Shown piece after piece: positions 12,901-22,139 of a stretch of 64,000 nucleotides of DNA. The notes under the pieces were generated by a model. It worked only from the letters and a program-made list of their open reading frames with translations, was not told the origin of the DNA and made no database searches. Numbering within the stretch: the first letter of the stretch is position 1; each line of letters opens with the position of its first letter. Location of the stretch: NCBI GenBank assembly GCA_030248215.1, contig JASANG010001532.1, forward strand, positions 62,001-126,000, written 5' to 3'. A program made the position numbers and the translations under genes. The DNA is from Enoplolaimus lenunculus (taxonomy: Eukaryota > Nematoda > Enoplea > Enoplida > Thoracostomopsidae).

Positions 12901-15900
12901 CGTAGACTCTCCCAACTATACAGTGATTAATATAAAACCTAAACCTAAACTTAAGCCTAAAGTATATTCAAAAAACGTACAAATATACGATTTTGTATTG
13001 ATAACAATTGCGCAAAACGCACCGTACTTGGCATAACGTTTAAAGCACACAACTGAAAACTCTCAACATGTGTTACGATATTATTTCGGCATTTTGATTT
13101 GAGAATATTTTCGTTTCAGACACCGAAACAAGAGTCACGGTACACGTGTTACTACAAAACAGATCGACCTTTTCTGCGCATAGCGCCATTGAAAGCTGAA
13201 ATACAATATTTTAAGCCAAAAATTATTTTATTTCGACAATTTATTACCGATGACGAAATAGAGCTTATCAAAACGATGGCATTCCCTAGGGTACGTCAGA
13301 ATCAATTGTGAAGCGTTGCGCCTGTCATTAGGTATGTGGAATGGAACAAATGTGGTCCGAATCAGGTCGGCTTTTATGGGCCAAAATTATGACATCAATT
13401 TCCCTCCGTTTTCAAGTTTTTACCTGAAAAAGTAAGGTGGGCAAGCTCGTAGCCAGCTCACATTGCTAGGGGGGTTAAAAATGTTTCAGCAGGGGCATTC
13501 AAGAGATTTTAATGACTTGCAAGCAAGGTTGAACATTTTCTAGGGGGCCAAAACTTTTCTAGGGGGGCTGAGCCCCCCTGGTTCCCCCTTCTCTACGAGC
13601 TTTAAGGCGAAAATTTGTTCGATAAATTGACTAAGTAAAATTTGTCCTCGTTCAAAGAATTTTTCTGAGCCATCACTTGCTGAATACAAATTGAATCCTA
13701 TTTCGAATAAGAAAAGTCGCGACAAGATAGATCATTTTTATTGTAATTGGCTTGTTGTGTGGGACAACGAGCGACAGCTGCATACGGTACAGCTTCCATT
13801 TCAGGGCTATATAGAGTTTATGTGCACTGTTGACAGAAATTGATGTTTGACACTGCTGGTCATAACCATTTACCAATTTTATTTTTAAAGCCAATACTTC
13901 AGTTTCTCAATGTCGACCTCTCAGTCAGTTATAATCAAATTTTGACGATGTTTAGGTCACTTTTTTCAGCTTGCAAGAGCAACGGTGCAAGATTCGGTGA
14001 CTGGTGATAACATTCCAGCTACGTACAGAATAAGCAAAAGGTTAGTTTGGTTTGATTTTAGTTATACTAAACAAATATATAAATAAATAAAAATAAATAA
14101 ATAAACAAATATATATTCGAATCTAAATAATACAAAAATAAATTCAAAATCTATGGTTGTTACGACTCTGAACGTCTTCAAAAGTAGTGCGTGACCTTAA
14201 GTAATCAAAATTTAAACACCAGTTGACTGTTTTAAATCAGATCTCGAAACCTGCGTTAAAATTTTTGCGCAATGCCACAATTTATTTAAATGTCTCCAAC
14301 TCAAACGCGTTCTCAACTTTCCCAACATTGTACACTTTGATTTTAGCGCTTGGCTTAAACCAATGGAACACGAAATCCTTCAATCGCTTAATCGCCGTAT
14401 GGATCTTGCAACTAATCTTAACATGGATACTGCTGAAGATTTTCAAGTAAACACTTGCGTATTGTTTTTAGCGTTCAAACCAAGCAATAAATCGTAAAAC
14501 AAATATTCAGTGTCAACTTAAGCTCGAATTGTTACCGTAGGCTAAGACTCAGCCTAAGCCTAAGCGCTAAATCAAAGACTATAACTAAATAAGCCAAGGC
14601 CTGAGGGCTACCACGTTGCTTTAGGACCATTTTTGTTTATGGGCGGTTACGGTGGAACTAAGGTTATGTTTATAAGTTAAGGGTACTGAGTAACTATTCA
14701 CCAATTTGCTGAAGTAAACTGAGTTTAACAAATACCATTGATGCGGGATTAATTTAGCTTTTAAACGTCTTTAAATTGAAAAAATAAACCCAATTATAAT
14801 ATGGACCCATGTAAACAACAGAGGCGGAACGTTTTTGGAGCTGCAATACAGTAAGCTTAGGCTTTAGACGAATTTTTTTGCTTAAGCTTAGGTTTAGTAA
14901 ATGCTCATTTTCACGCTTCGGCTTAGACTTACGAAAATACAACTGTTACCGACCTGTTCTAATACATTGGCCAAAATATGTTCAACTGCAGGTTTGTTTA
15001 TTATTTCAGGTTGCAAACTATGGCATTGGAGGACATTACGATCCACATTTTGATTTTGCAAGAGTAAAAACAGTTGAATTTGTGATATTTATTTTATTTC
15101 ATTGCCTGTGTTGTACAAAGTGTGAACACAAATTAAAATTTAAGCTGAAACTTTACATTGTTCGTCGACTAAAAATATTGTACAGCTAAAAATTTAACTT
15201 ATCGACTAATGTTAGTTTTAGACGGGTAGCACAAGCGTATTCCAAAGTCTGAGTCTTAGAGCAAACATAAGTCTAATACTCAGCATAAGGGTATGTGGAC
15301 TAATTTAAACCCTAAATATACTTTACTGTTGTGATCGGTGGTTAAACGATAAGCTTATGTTAGGTTAAATTTACCGAGAAACCTTACAAATAAACGCCAA
15401 ATGTGAGTAACTATCATAGCAAGAAAAACCCACGTAGTTTTATTTTAAGAATGCATGATGAGTCTACAATTTCAATAAGGCCAAGGATAACATGTCTGAA
15501 CGGTTACACTGTTATATATCATATTTAGTCAGTGACTTAAGTATTTACTAAAAACTTAAGTACGGCTTTAAAATCGACTAAATTGTTAATAAGTACTAAT
15601 TGCTTAGCACATACTGTAGTGACCCGAATAAGAAAGAGGGGTAATAAGACGGGGTCCCATTTTGAGTCCCAATCAATAGGAGTCCATATCCCTAATTTGA
15701 GTCCGTAAGCGGGTAGAGTCTCTAAACCATAATAGATTCCATAAATGTCAATTATCCCTAATTGTAGCGCATAAACGACTCCAGGACCAAATAATTTATG
15801 TTCGAAACTTTAAAGCGTACTTAAGTTTTGAAAATGCATTCCTACGTATAACCTTGTATTATCGTTCAAGCTATTGACACAAGACAAATAAACGTTTAAT

Positions 15901-18900
15901 TCAACGGATAGTTGCAGTACAGGATATATATCAGTAACGAAGGGTGGCAGAGCGTGGGTTAAAAATAAATTACAGTCCGTAACCGAACAACAACGGGGGT
16001 ACACTCTGGAGAGGCCAAATAAATATCAGTCCCCCTCTTATTCGGGTCACTACAGTACTGAAATACTAAACCGTATTTAAGCAAGGTATCGAAAACCCAG
16101 CCATTATTTTTGTATTAAAATTTCTAGGAAATTTTAAATTTACAGAAAGAAGAGACCAACGCATTCAAAGGACTCAATACTGGTAACCGAATAGCAACAT
16201 TACTACTTTATGTGAGTATTGATTTTTATAACTGTACTGATGATTCTCTATTCTGCTCTATTTTAAGATATAACAAAACTGCTGCAGCCGTACATAAAGT
16301 CAGAGGCGGCGGCATAAAATGTTATGCTTCCGTGAACAAGTTATATCGCCGATCGTTAATGATGAAAAATGTCAGTTCCTGCATTATTCTTCATCTTAAG
16401 CAAGTAATGGCATTATTGACAAGTTGTTAATGCCGCAAAATGTTTGTATAATATGTAGCCATTGTGTTTATAAATATATTTTTTATTTATTTTTAGATGT
16501 CAAATGTGGGCGCTGGTGGTGCTACCGTGTTCCCTGAACTCAAGTTGTCACTGTTTCCATCAAAGGTAAGTGTAGTCAGCCAGCGCTATAGGGTCATTGG
16601 TAAAATCATACTGGCGGCTGACAGGCGTTTCGGAATATACCCTACATTGTAGAAAATTGGACCAGTGTAAAGCATAAGGCTGTAACAATAGTAAAAACGC
16701 ATTCCTTAGCCGGCCCATGTTACTTGTAGGGGCGCCCAGGTTTCTGGTTGGTCTATAAAACAGTAGGTTTAGATTGTAGATTACATTTTTTGCTTAGGCT
16801 TAGGCTTGAGCTAAAGAAAACATTTTTGCAACGTTTAGGCTTAGGCTTTAGGTTTAGGAATACGCTTAATCTACTGTTACGCCCCTACCAGTAACATTGG
16901 TCCCTAAGCCTAAGCCTAAACGTACGGATAAGCTTATATCTATCATAAGCTTAAGTCTAAGCAAAAAATTAGTCTAAAGCTTAAACTTACTCTGTTGCAA
17001 TACCGCGGAAAAATGGTCCGCATCTGATCTTTACGTTGGCCGAACATAGCTAAACATCCGTAATCAGAGAGAGCTCGACCAAAAGCAGAATCAAGTGTGA
17101 ACAGTCGTCGACTAAAACATACGCCCTATAAACGCATGCCTAAGCCTAAGCGTAAGCCTAAGCCTAAGCCTAAGCAACTGACAGATTTTTCGGTAAGAGT
17201 TAATGTAATCTTTGTGTCACAAACCATTAAAATACAATAAATCTAAGTTTCGCGGAGAACATAGTCATTGGTTTCAAGTTATAGCGGTGCCCGCAAATGC
17301 GTCCAAAGCCTTTTATGTTTTGGGCACAAAAGTCCTGCAACTGCTGTGATCAACAATTTCGAATCTAACAGTTTTCTTGATGCGGTGGTCTCTCCTACAA
17401 AACAAAATTTCGCTAAGAGGCATAGTATTTGTCAAATTTCCGCAGAATACTCCAGACGTTGCCTTAATTTTGCATTTAAAAGTTGACGACCCGAAATTGG
17501 TTTAATGGGGTCCTGACCCATTCACTGCAAAACATGGTGAGTCAAATTGACTCTTTCCGAAATAGGCTTTACGAGACTACACAAACTGAGTCAAATTCGG
17601 CTCCGCCGAGTCAAGTTCGACTCACCCGAGTCCTCAGTGAGTCGAATTTTGACTCAGTTTATGTAGTCAGGAAATCCCTATTTCGGAGACTCAATTTGAC
17701 TCACTATTTTTTACAGTGTAGCCAGAGGAAATCAAGGGACGTTTAGCCCCCTGGAAATTTTTGGCCCTCCTACAACAGTTTTCGACTTGCTCAGGGCTTT
17801 TTACATTTTTGTTAATTTTAATGTTATTTATACATTATTCTTATTATTATTATTATTTCAGAATGACGCAGTGTTTTGGTTCAATTTGCTCAAAAGTGGT
17901 GAAGGCGATATGACAACACGACACGCAGGCTGTCCTGTATTGTCTGGAAATAAATGGGGTAAGTCCATTTAGAATGTGGTTTTATTTAAAGCATGAAAAA
18001 TTTAAACGTTTCGACAGTAAAAAACCTACACTGCAAAAAATGGTGAGTCAAATTGACTCTTTCCGAAATAGGCTCTACGAGACTACACAAACTGAGTCAA
18101 ATTCGACTCCACCAGAGTCAAACGTGCGACTTTACTGAGTCGAATTTGACTCTGGCGGAGTCGCATCCGACTCAGTTTGTGTAGTCCCGTAGAGCCTATT
18201 TCGGAGAGAGTCAATTTGTCTCACCATTTTTTGCAGTGTACTCACATCTGGTTATTAGGTTCGACATCGTTTTATTGTCTTTCATTGATGCTTAAAAGCC
18301 ACTCAGAGACTTGCAATTATTTCCAACGGAGCTGGAAGCTGCATCTTGCTCGCGCGACTTGACATTAAATTATATAAATAATTTTGCAGACTACTGCTAT
18401 ATATATCAAACATAAGCTATATATGTTATCAATCCAGCTTACGATCACAATTATATTCGGCGTGCAAACTAATCCTACATATGAACTAAGTCTAAGCTGC
18501 AGCAAATATTCAATCATGAGGTAGGTTTAATCGCTATTTCTTGATTTGAAAATATCTTTAAATCCTGCCAATTACGTCCTGTCAGCTTCGCCACGGACTG
18601 TAAACAGGACCTGCGGCGCCACCTTCATACCGCCGACCCAATGTAAAAAACAGGGGCGGAACTTTATTATAAGCATATTCCTAAGCCTAAGCCTAAAGCC
18701 AAGCCAAGCAGAAAAATTAGTCTAACGCTTACGTGTAGTATATTGCAGTCCCACAAAAAACGTTCCACCCTTGATCTTTACATGGGCCATACCGTCTGTA
18801 TGGCGGTTTTTTTAATTTTACATCTCCAGCCACCACCGCCATGACCTGTAAACACGACCGGCGACGCCGCTGTCATACCCCCTTTTGGCGGTTTTTACTT

Positions 18901-19374
18901 TTACATCCTCCAACCAGAATCAGTTTGCAATCCAGTAGTTGTTGCAGTTCTGTGTGTCCTGAACAACAGTTGACGTTTGATACGGATCAGTTGCACACTT
19001 TCGAAAATCGGTGCTTATTAAAACACAAGAAATATAGCGTTTTGTGGTTGAAACTTAAAGCAGTGATATATAAATACATAAGTCCATAAAAAAATCTGTC
19101 GCGGAATGTTATTTCGTGGCACTGGAATAGAGTAATAGCTGAAGCTTTATTTTTTTGCTTAAGTTTATGTATATGCTCATTCATAGTCTTCGGAATATGC
19201 TTATACTACTGTTCCGTCCCTGTTCTATACATTGGCCAACATATCTCACAATGTTCAAAGCAAAAGAATAAAATGAAAATGGTTCGAATTGTTTTAGTAT
19301 CGAATCGTTGGATTCACGAGTACGGACAAGAGTTTAGACGGCCATGTTCGCTGGATGAACAAGAATACGAGTAA
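6996..19374 (+). CDS. P4HA: Prolyl 4-hydroxylase subunit alpha (collagen), 13 exons
   Basis: Catalytic subunit of collagen prolyl 4-hydroxylase, the ER enzyme that hydroxylates X-Pro-Gly prolines using Fe(II), 2-oxoglutarate, O2 and ascorbate, normally paired with protein disulfide isomerase. Exons: 6996-7213, 8487-8638, 9533-9709, 10785-10997, 12055-12260, 13120-13290, 13970-14040, 14347-14446, 15010-15063, 16146-16211, 16497-16565, 17862-17958, 19298-19374; all are bounded by AG/GT and all phases agree, giving 556 residues (human P4HA1 is 534). A signal peptide covers about residues 1-34. The N-terminal dimerisation region follows, then a TPR-type peptide-binding part near 183-253 (AHDCFELGRVAY). 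The dioxygenase domain shows iron ligands H449 and D451 (PHFDFAR), H520 (TRHAGCPV) and the 2-oxoglutarate lysine K530 (GNKW), with the same 69- and 10-residue spacings as the human enzyme. A splice acceptor sits 4 nt before the ATG and an AATAAA at 19563-19568. Introns are full of MITEs. Confidence 0.96.
7365..7634 (+). mobile_element. TTAA-flanked MITE carrying a tRNA-like unit
   Basis: Bounded by TTAA at both ends, with ends like AACCCTTT and GAGAAAGGGTT. Inside is a tRNA-like segment from about 7518 with an A-box (TAGCTCAGTGG) and a weak B-box (GGATTGAATCC). It lies in P4HA intron 1. Other copies: 11350-11616, 25655-25926, 59068-59338. Confidence 0.8.
8712..8887. mobile_element. TTAGGC-core hAT-type MITE
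   Basis: Left end GGTCCATGTAAAGATCAGG, right end CGTGTTCCGTAATTGGCC, core of CTTAGG units. It starts 73 bp after exon 2 of P4HA. Confidence 0.75.
9017..9090. repeat. TTAGGC-type core without recognisable ends
   Basis: Short run of CTTAGG units with the spacer AAACTCATTATTACG, as in the MITE cores. A lone right-end-like piece GGCCCTGTTCTATACAT sits at about 9351-9367. P4HA intron 2. Confidence 0.6.
10195..10343. repeat. Foldback MITE (AP-1-like), shortened copy
   Basis: Begins CACTGCAAGAAATAGTGACT after TA and ends CCATTTTTGTAGCG before TA. The centre is missing compared with 18029-18238. P4HA intron 3. Confidence 0.8.
10543..10719. mobile_element. hAT-type MITE with CAGTGGCGGATCC ends
   Basis: Starts CAGTGGCGGATCCAGGATCT and ends ATGGATCCGCCATTG. 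Flanking 8-mers ACCACCCT and GCCACCCT differ at one base, the duplication size of hAT elements. A G-run (about 10673-10685) lies inside. Second copy: 62204-62566. It ends 65 bp before P4HA exon 4. Confidence 0.85.
11019..11215. mobile_element. TTAGGC-core hAT-type MITE
   Basis: Left end GGCTCATGTAAAGATCAGG, core CTTAGG units, right end CATGGTCTATACATCAGCC. It lies 21 bp after P4HA exon 4. Confidence 0.75.
11350..11616 (+). mobile_element. TTAA-flanked MITE carrying a tRNA-like unit
   Basis: Starts TTAACCCCTTCCCACATTG, then a small hairpin (GAGTTGCC TAAA GGCAACTC). The tRNA-like part near 11501-11575 has an A-box TAGCTGAGCGG and a B-box GAGTTCGAATCCT. It ends GAGAAAGGG; the right TTAA is lost. 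P4HA intron 4. Confidence 0.8.
11728..11922. repeat. TIR repeat with 'TATTCTCAAATGTG' ends
   Basis: Left AGTATTCTCAGATGTGTTGA with ACCTATCACCAGTTAGG; right ATAGCTGCTACACACATT TGAGAATAC in the opposite sense. Related copies: 29645-29875, 30650-30845, 61135-61363; fragments at 4378-4450 and 12405-12440. Confidence 0.65.
13434..13580. repeat. Dispersed 'GCCAGCTCA...AGGGGGGCTGAGCCCCCC' repeat
   Basis: G/C-tract repeat with CGTAGCCAGCTCACATTGCT, GATTTTAATGACTTGCAAGC and GGGGGGCTGAGCCCCCC. Relatives lie at 17720-17800, 38590-38760, 51770-51865 and, inverted, 63735-63860. No protein is encoded. P4HA intron 6. Confidence 0.6.
14803..14972. mobile_element. TTAGGC-core hAT-type MITE
   Basis: Starts GGACCCATGTAAACAACAG and ends CCTGTTCTAATACATTGGCC, with a CTTAGG-type core. 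P4HA intron 8. Confidence 0.75.
15614..16055 (+). mobile_element. TA-flanked TIR element, full-length 442 bp
   Basis: Ends CTGTAGTGACCCGAATAAG and CTTATTCGGGTCACTACAG are inverted copies, flanked by TA. No coding frame. The left third consists of spaced 'gagtcc...' stretches. Related copies: 1225-1396, 3205-3464, 4557-4641, 31097-31536, 33996-34290, 34808-35178. P4HA intron 9. Confidence 0.85.
16659..17041. mobile_element. TTAGGC-core hAT-type MITE, split by a nested MITE
   Basis: Outer left end GGACCAGTGTAAAGCATAAG; outer right end CATCTGATCTTTACGTTGGCC. The CCTAAG core is interrupted at about 16711 and resumes at about 16903 around a second element. P4HA intron 11. Confidence 0.75.
16712..16902. 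mobile_element. Nested MITE, subfamily with GTTACTT ends
   Basis: Ends GGCCCATGTTACTTGTAGGG and CCCCTACCAGTAACATTGGTC define a different subfamily that still has a CTTAGG core and shares GGTTTCTGGTTGGT with 20055-20198 and 59582-59733. Flanks CCTTAGCC and CCTAAGCC are near-duplicates, so it inserted into the core of the outer element. Confidence 0.75.
17125..17176. repeat. CCTAAG (TTAGGC) array without TIRs
   Basis: About seven CCTAAG-type units in a row, one changed to GCGTAAG, with no MITE ends nearby. P4HA intron 11. Confidence 0.8.
17523..17718. repeat. Foldback MITE (AP-1-like family)
   Basis: Starts CACTGCAAAACATGGTGAGT and ends CACTATTTTTTACAGTG before TA; palindromic arms of GAGTC words. 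P4HA intron 11. Confidence 0.85.
18029..18238. repeat. Foldback MITE (AP-1-like family), full-length
   Basis: A 210-bp near-palindrome flanked by TA. The arms begin CACTGCAAAAAATGGTGAGT and end in its reverse complement. Both arms also share a GGCTCTACGAGACTACACAA-type block and repeated GAGTC/GACTC words. P4HA intron 12. Confidence 0.9.
18635..18788. mobile_element. TTAGGC-core hAT-type MITE
   Basis: GACCCAATGTAAAAAACAGG to CCTTGATCTTTACATGGGCC; flanks ATACCGCC and ATACCGTC (7 of 8). P4HA intron 12. Confidence 0.85.
19082..19237. mobile_element. TTAGGC-type MITE, degenerate
   Basis: Right end CCCTGTTCTATACATTGGCC is clear; the left end (GTCCATAAAAAAATCTGTCG) is worn. It lies 60 bp before the last exon of P4HA. 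Confidence 0.65.
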
Positions 19375-19653
19375 AATGCCGAAAGGTCGAAAAAGTGTTG
19401 CCAATTTCGCCAGCATCTGGTGCGGCTGTGAAGACAAATTTCACCGTTCCGTTGTGCCGTAAAATATCAATTTTGGTGCCAGTTCAGTATTGTAAACCAA
19501 GCGCGAGGGGGTGATTACAAAATTTCTCTAAAACCAGAGTGGGTGAGGGGGCAAAGTTGTTCAATAAACATTTAGTTTCATTATAAAATACAATTAGTAG
19601 CTTGAACACCATTCTGAAGTTTAAGAAAGCGTTTTTATTTGTCGAGCTGTATA

Positions 19654-19915
19654 CACTAGCGGATCCAAAGGGGGGGGGCGGGGGGAAGGTGTACGCCCCT
19701 CAGAATTTTTTTGTGTTAAAATGGTAAGGTGCCTACCATACAATCTTTTCCCCTCGGAAATTTTTTTGCAATAAAATACTAAGGTCCCACCTTACAATTC
19801 TTCGCACAGAAAATTGTTTGGTGATAAAATAGTAAGTTCCTACCTTACAATTTTTGCGGTTCATAACATTTGCCAACCCGCCCCCCCCCGTCAAACAATT
19901 TTGGATCTGCCTCTG
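19654..19915. mobile_element. hAT-type MITE with internal tandem repeats
   Basis: Ends CACTAGCGGATCCAAAGGGG and TTTTGGATCTGCCTCTG; flanks GCTGTATA and GTTGTATA (7 of 8). The interior holds about three 65-bp repeats around AAAATAGTAAG and CCTACCTTACAATTTTT, plus G and C runs at the ends. Confidence 0.75.
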
Positions 19916-20054
19916 GTTGTATATATCTGAATTTTAAGAATTTAGCATTTTGCAAAAAATGTTATGACGCAAAAAATGACAAAACTACTGCATGTTTTAA
20001 ATATAAAAGTTTCAACAACTGCGCAACCAGCAATCGCCTATAGGACTGCGATTG

Positions 20055-20198
20055 GGACATTGAAATAACGTCCCGCTTTCTGGTGGGTGTATAAAAAAGT
20101 AGGCTTAGATTCTGGATTACGTTTTCTTGCTTAGGCTTAGGCTTAAGTAAGCTTAGGAATACGATTAATCTACTGTTACGGCCCTAAAAGTAACATTG
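20055..20198. mobile_element. MITE, GTTACTT subfamily, TTAGGC core
   Basis: Shares TTTCTGGTGGGTGTATAAAA and the end CCCTAAAAGTAACATTGGTC with 16712-16902; the core is CTTAGG units. The left end is partial. Confidence 0.7.
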
Positions 20199-20461
20199 GT
20201 CTTGTAACGTATAGTAAGTATGTCGAGCACATGAGTCTCAGCCATCAGTTAATGAATGTATTTTGCATATGCCAATATTTTGCATTTTTAAGTAAATTAT
20301 TTTATGTTTGATATCACTCAGAGTGAACTGTAATATATAATCATGTGATATTTGCTAAACTCTTAGAATAACATGTGCTATTCGTGTAAATGCCCGTGGT
20401 ACCAATTGACATACCGCTGCATGTATACGATCATCACAAAGCAGTGCGTTATAAAAGTAAA

Positions 20462-20668
20462 GACCAATGTAAAAAACAGGGGCGGAACAGTATTATACCT
20501 AAGCATATTCCTAAGCCTAAATCCAAGCCTAAGCATAAGAATGAGCATATTTCTAAGCGTCAGCGTAAGCCTAAGCCGAAACCAAGCAAAAACAATAGTC
20601 TAAACGCTCAACGTTATTCTATTCTAGTACCACAGAAAAACTTTCCGCCCCTGATCTTTACATTGGAC
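20462..20668. mobile_element. TTAGGC-core hAT-type MITE, perfect 8-bp TSD
   Basis: GACCAATGTAAAAAACAGG to CCTGATCTTTACATTGGAC with a perfect duplication AAAGTAAA (20454-20461 and 20669-20676). Confidence 0.88.
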
Positions 20669-20866
20669 AAAGTAAATATCATAATATGACATTCACCATG
20701 TGCCGTACGGACATCAAAACAACATGGACAAAACGTCTTCCGGAAAACACTATATAACGTGAACCCCGCATGATTTATTGCAACGTAACAGATGCACATA
20801 CTTGCAAACCGTAATTGCATTCTCAAATTCTCGCAGTAGCTGCTTGCTTTGTTGAAGTTTTTGCAG

Positions 20867-21251
20867 TATAATTGGTGCAGAAGGAACACCCTTTAGACAT
20901 CGAATATTTTTTTCATGCAGATATAATTGGTGCAGAAGGAACACCCTTTAGACATCGAATATTTTTTTCATGCAGATATAATTGGTGCAGAAGGAACACC
21001 CTTTAGACATCGAATATTTTTTTCATGCAGATATAATTGGTGCAGAAGGAACACCCTTTAGACATCGAATATTTTTTTCATGCAGATATAATTGGTGCAG
21101 AAGGAACACCCTTTAGACATCGAATATTTTTTTCATGCAGATATAATTGGTGCAGAAGGAACACCCTTTAGACATCGAATATTTTTTTCATGCAGATATA
21201 ATTGGTGCAGAAGGAACACCCTTTAGACATCGAATATTTTTTTCATGCAGA
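20867..21251. repeat. 55-bp minisatellite, seven copies
   Basis: Unit of 55 bp starting ATAATTGGTGCAGAAGGAAC and ending ATTTTTTTCATGCAG, repeated seven times with almost no differences. Anchor word TGCAGAAGGA falls at 20876, 20931, 20986 and so on. The unit is not a multiple of three and is not coding. Confidence 0.95.
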
Positions 21252-21314
21252 TACTACAAACATCGGCGTCTTCTGACCAAAAATAGCTTAACATGCGTTC
21301 ATATTGAAGAAAAA

Positions 21315-21501
21315 GGCAACTGTATAGAACAAGGCTGCAACATGAGTATAAAGAATGTTTCTAAGTCTAAGCCTAAGCGTAAGAATGAGTCTATACCAAA
21401 GCCTAAGGTTAAGCCTGACCTAAGCAAAAAATAGTCGAAAGTAAGCATGATCTATTACAGTCCCGCAGAAAAACGCTCCGCGCCTGATCTTTACATTGGT
21501 C
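21315..21501. mobile_element. TTAGGC-core hAT-type MITE
   Basis: Left AACTGTATAGAACAAGGCTG, right CCTGATCTTTACATTGGTC, CCTAAG core with an AAGAATGAGTCTATACC spacer. Confidence 0.75.
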
Positions 21502-21780
21502 AAGAAAAGGAATGAACCACTTTGATAAGTTTCGTATATTGACCTTTGTACACTTCTTTCAGTATTTCAATTTGAAGCTTAGGTTCCGTTTTAGGTGTAA
21601 GCATAGGCAAAGGTTTAGGTTTAAGGCTTAAGCAAACGCTTAGACTAAGTATCAATAGAGCCTGTTATCGAACTTAAGCCAATGTCTAAGACTGAGTTTA
21701 AATCTAAACCTATTGGGTGAAGTGTGCAAAGGCCGCTATATTTATATTTACAACTTGAGTCTTAATGCTAATTGGTATAA

Positions 21781-21923
21781 GGAGCAATGTAAAGATCAGC
21801 GTGGAACGTTTTCTGTAAGATTGCAATAGAGTATGCTTAAGCTTTAGACTAATTTTTTTGCTTAGGCTTAGGGTTAGGTTTATGAATATGCTTTACTTAA
21901 CGCCTCTGTTGAATTCACTGGCC
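21781..21923. mobile_element. TTAGGC-type MITE, degenerate
   Basis: Left GGAGCAATGTAAAGATCAGC, right CTCTGTTGAATTCACTGGCC; short CTTAGG core. Confidence 0.65.
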
Positions 21924-22139
21924 GTACAATGAAACCATCCGTATTACAAGGATACAAAATTTTCATAAAAAATAATGGTGAGAATTTGATTCGCATTAAC
22001 ATATACAACACATAGCGTTCACAAGTGCAATTTGGCCAAAACAATAAAGCGCTGTACTGTGCATATCACTTTTTACATATTCTTTATGCAGAATTTATTT
22101 AACACTATCGAGTGTTGCGTCCTAGTGTTATTGTCTCTC

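Larger units (their letters stand above)
19375..22139. other. Intergenic: P4HA 3' flank to EGF gene
   Basis: Holds the probable P4HA poly(A) signal AATAAA (19563-19568), a hAT-type element (19654-19915), TTAGGC-core elements (20055-20198, 20462-20668, 21315-21501, 21781-21923) and a 55-bp minisatellite (20867-21251). No exon was recognised. Confidence 0.7.

Noticed and set aside
17136-17175. Telomere or chromosome end
   Set aside because: TTAGGC runs are short, interspersed, in both orientations and mostly within TIR elements, so this is not a telomere.
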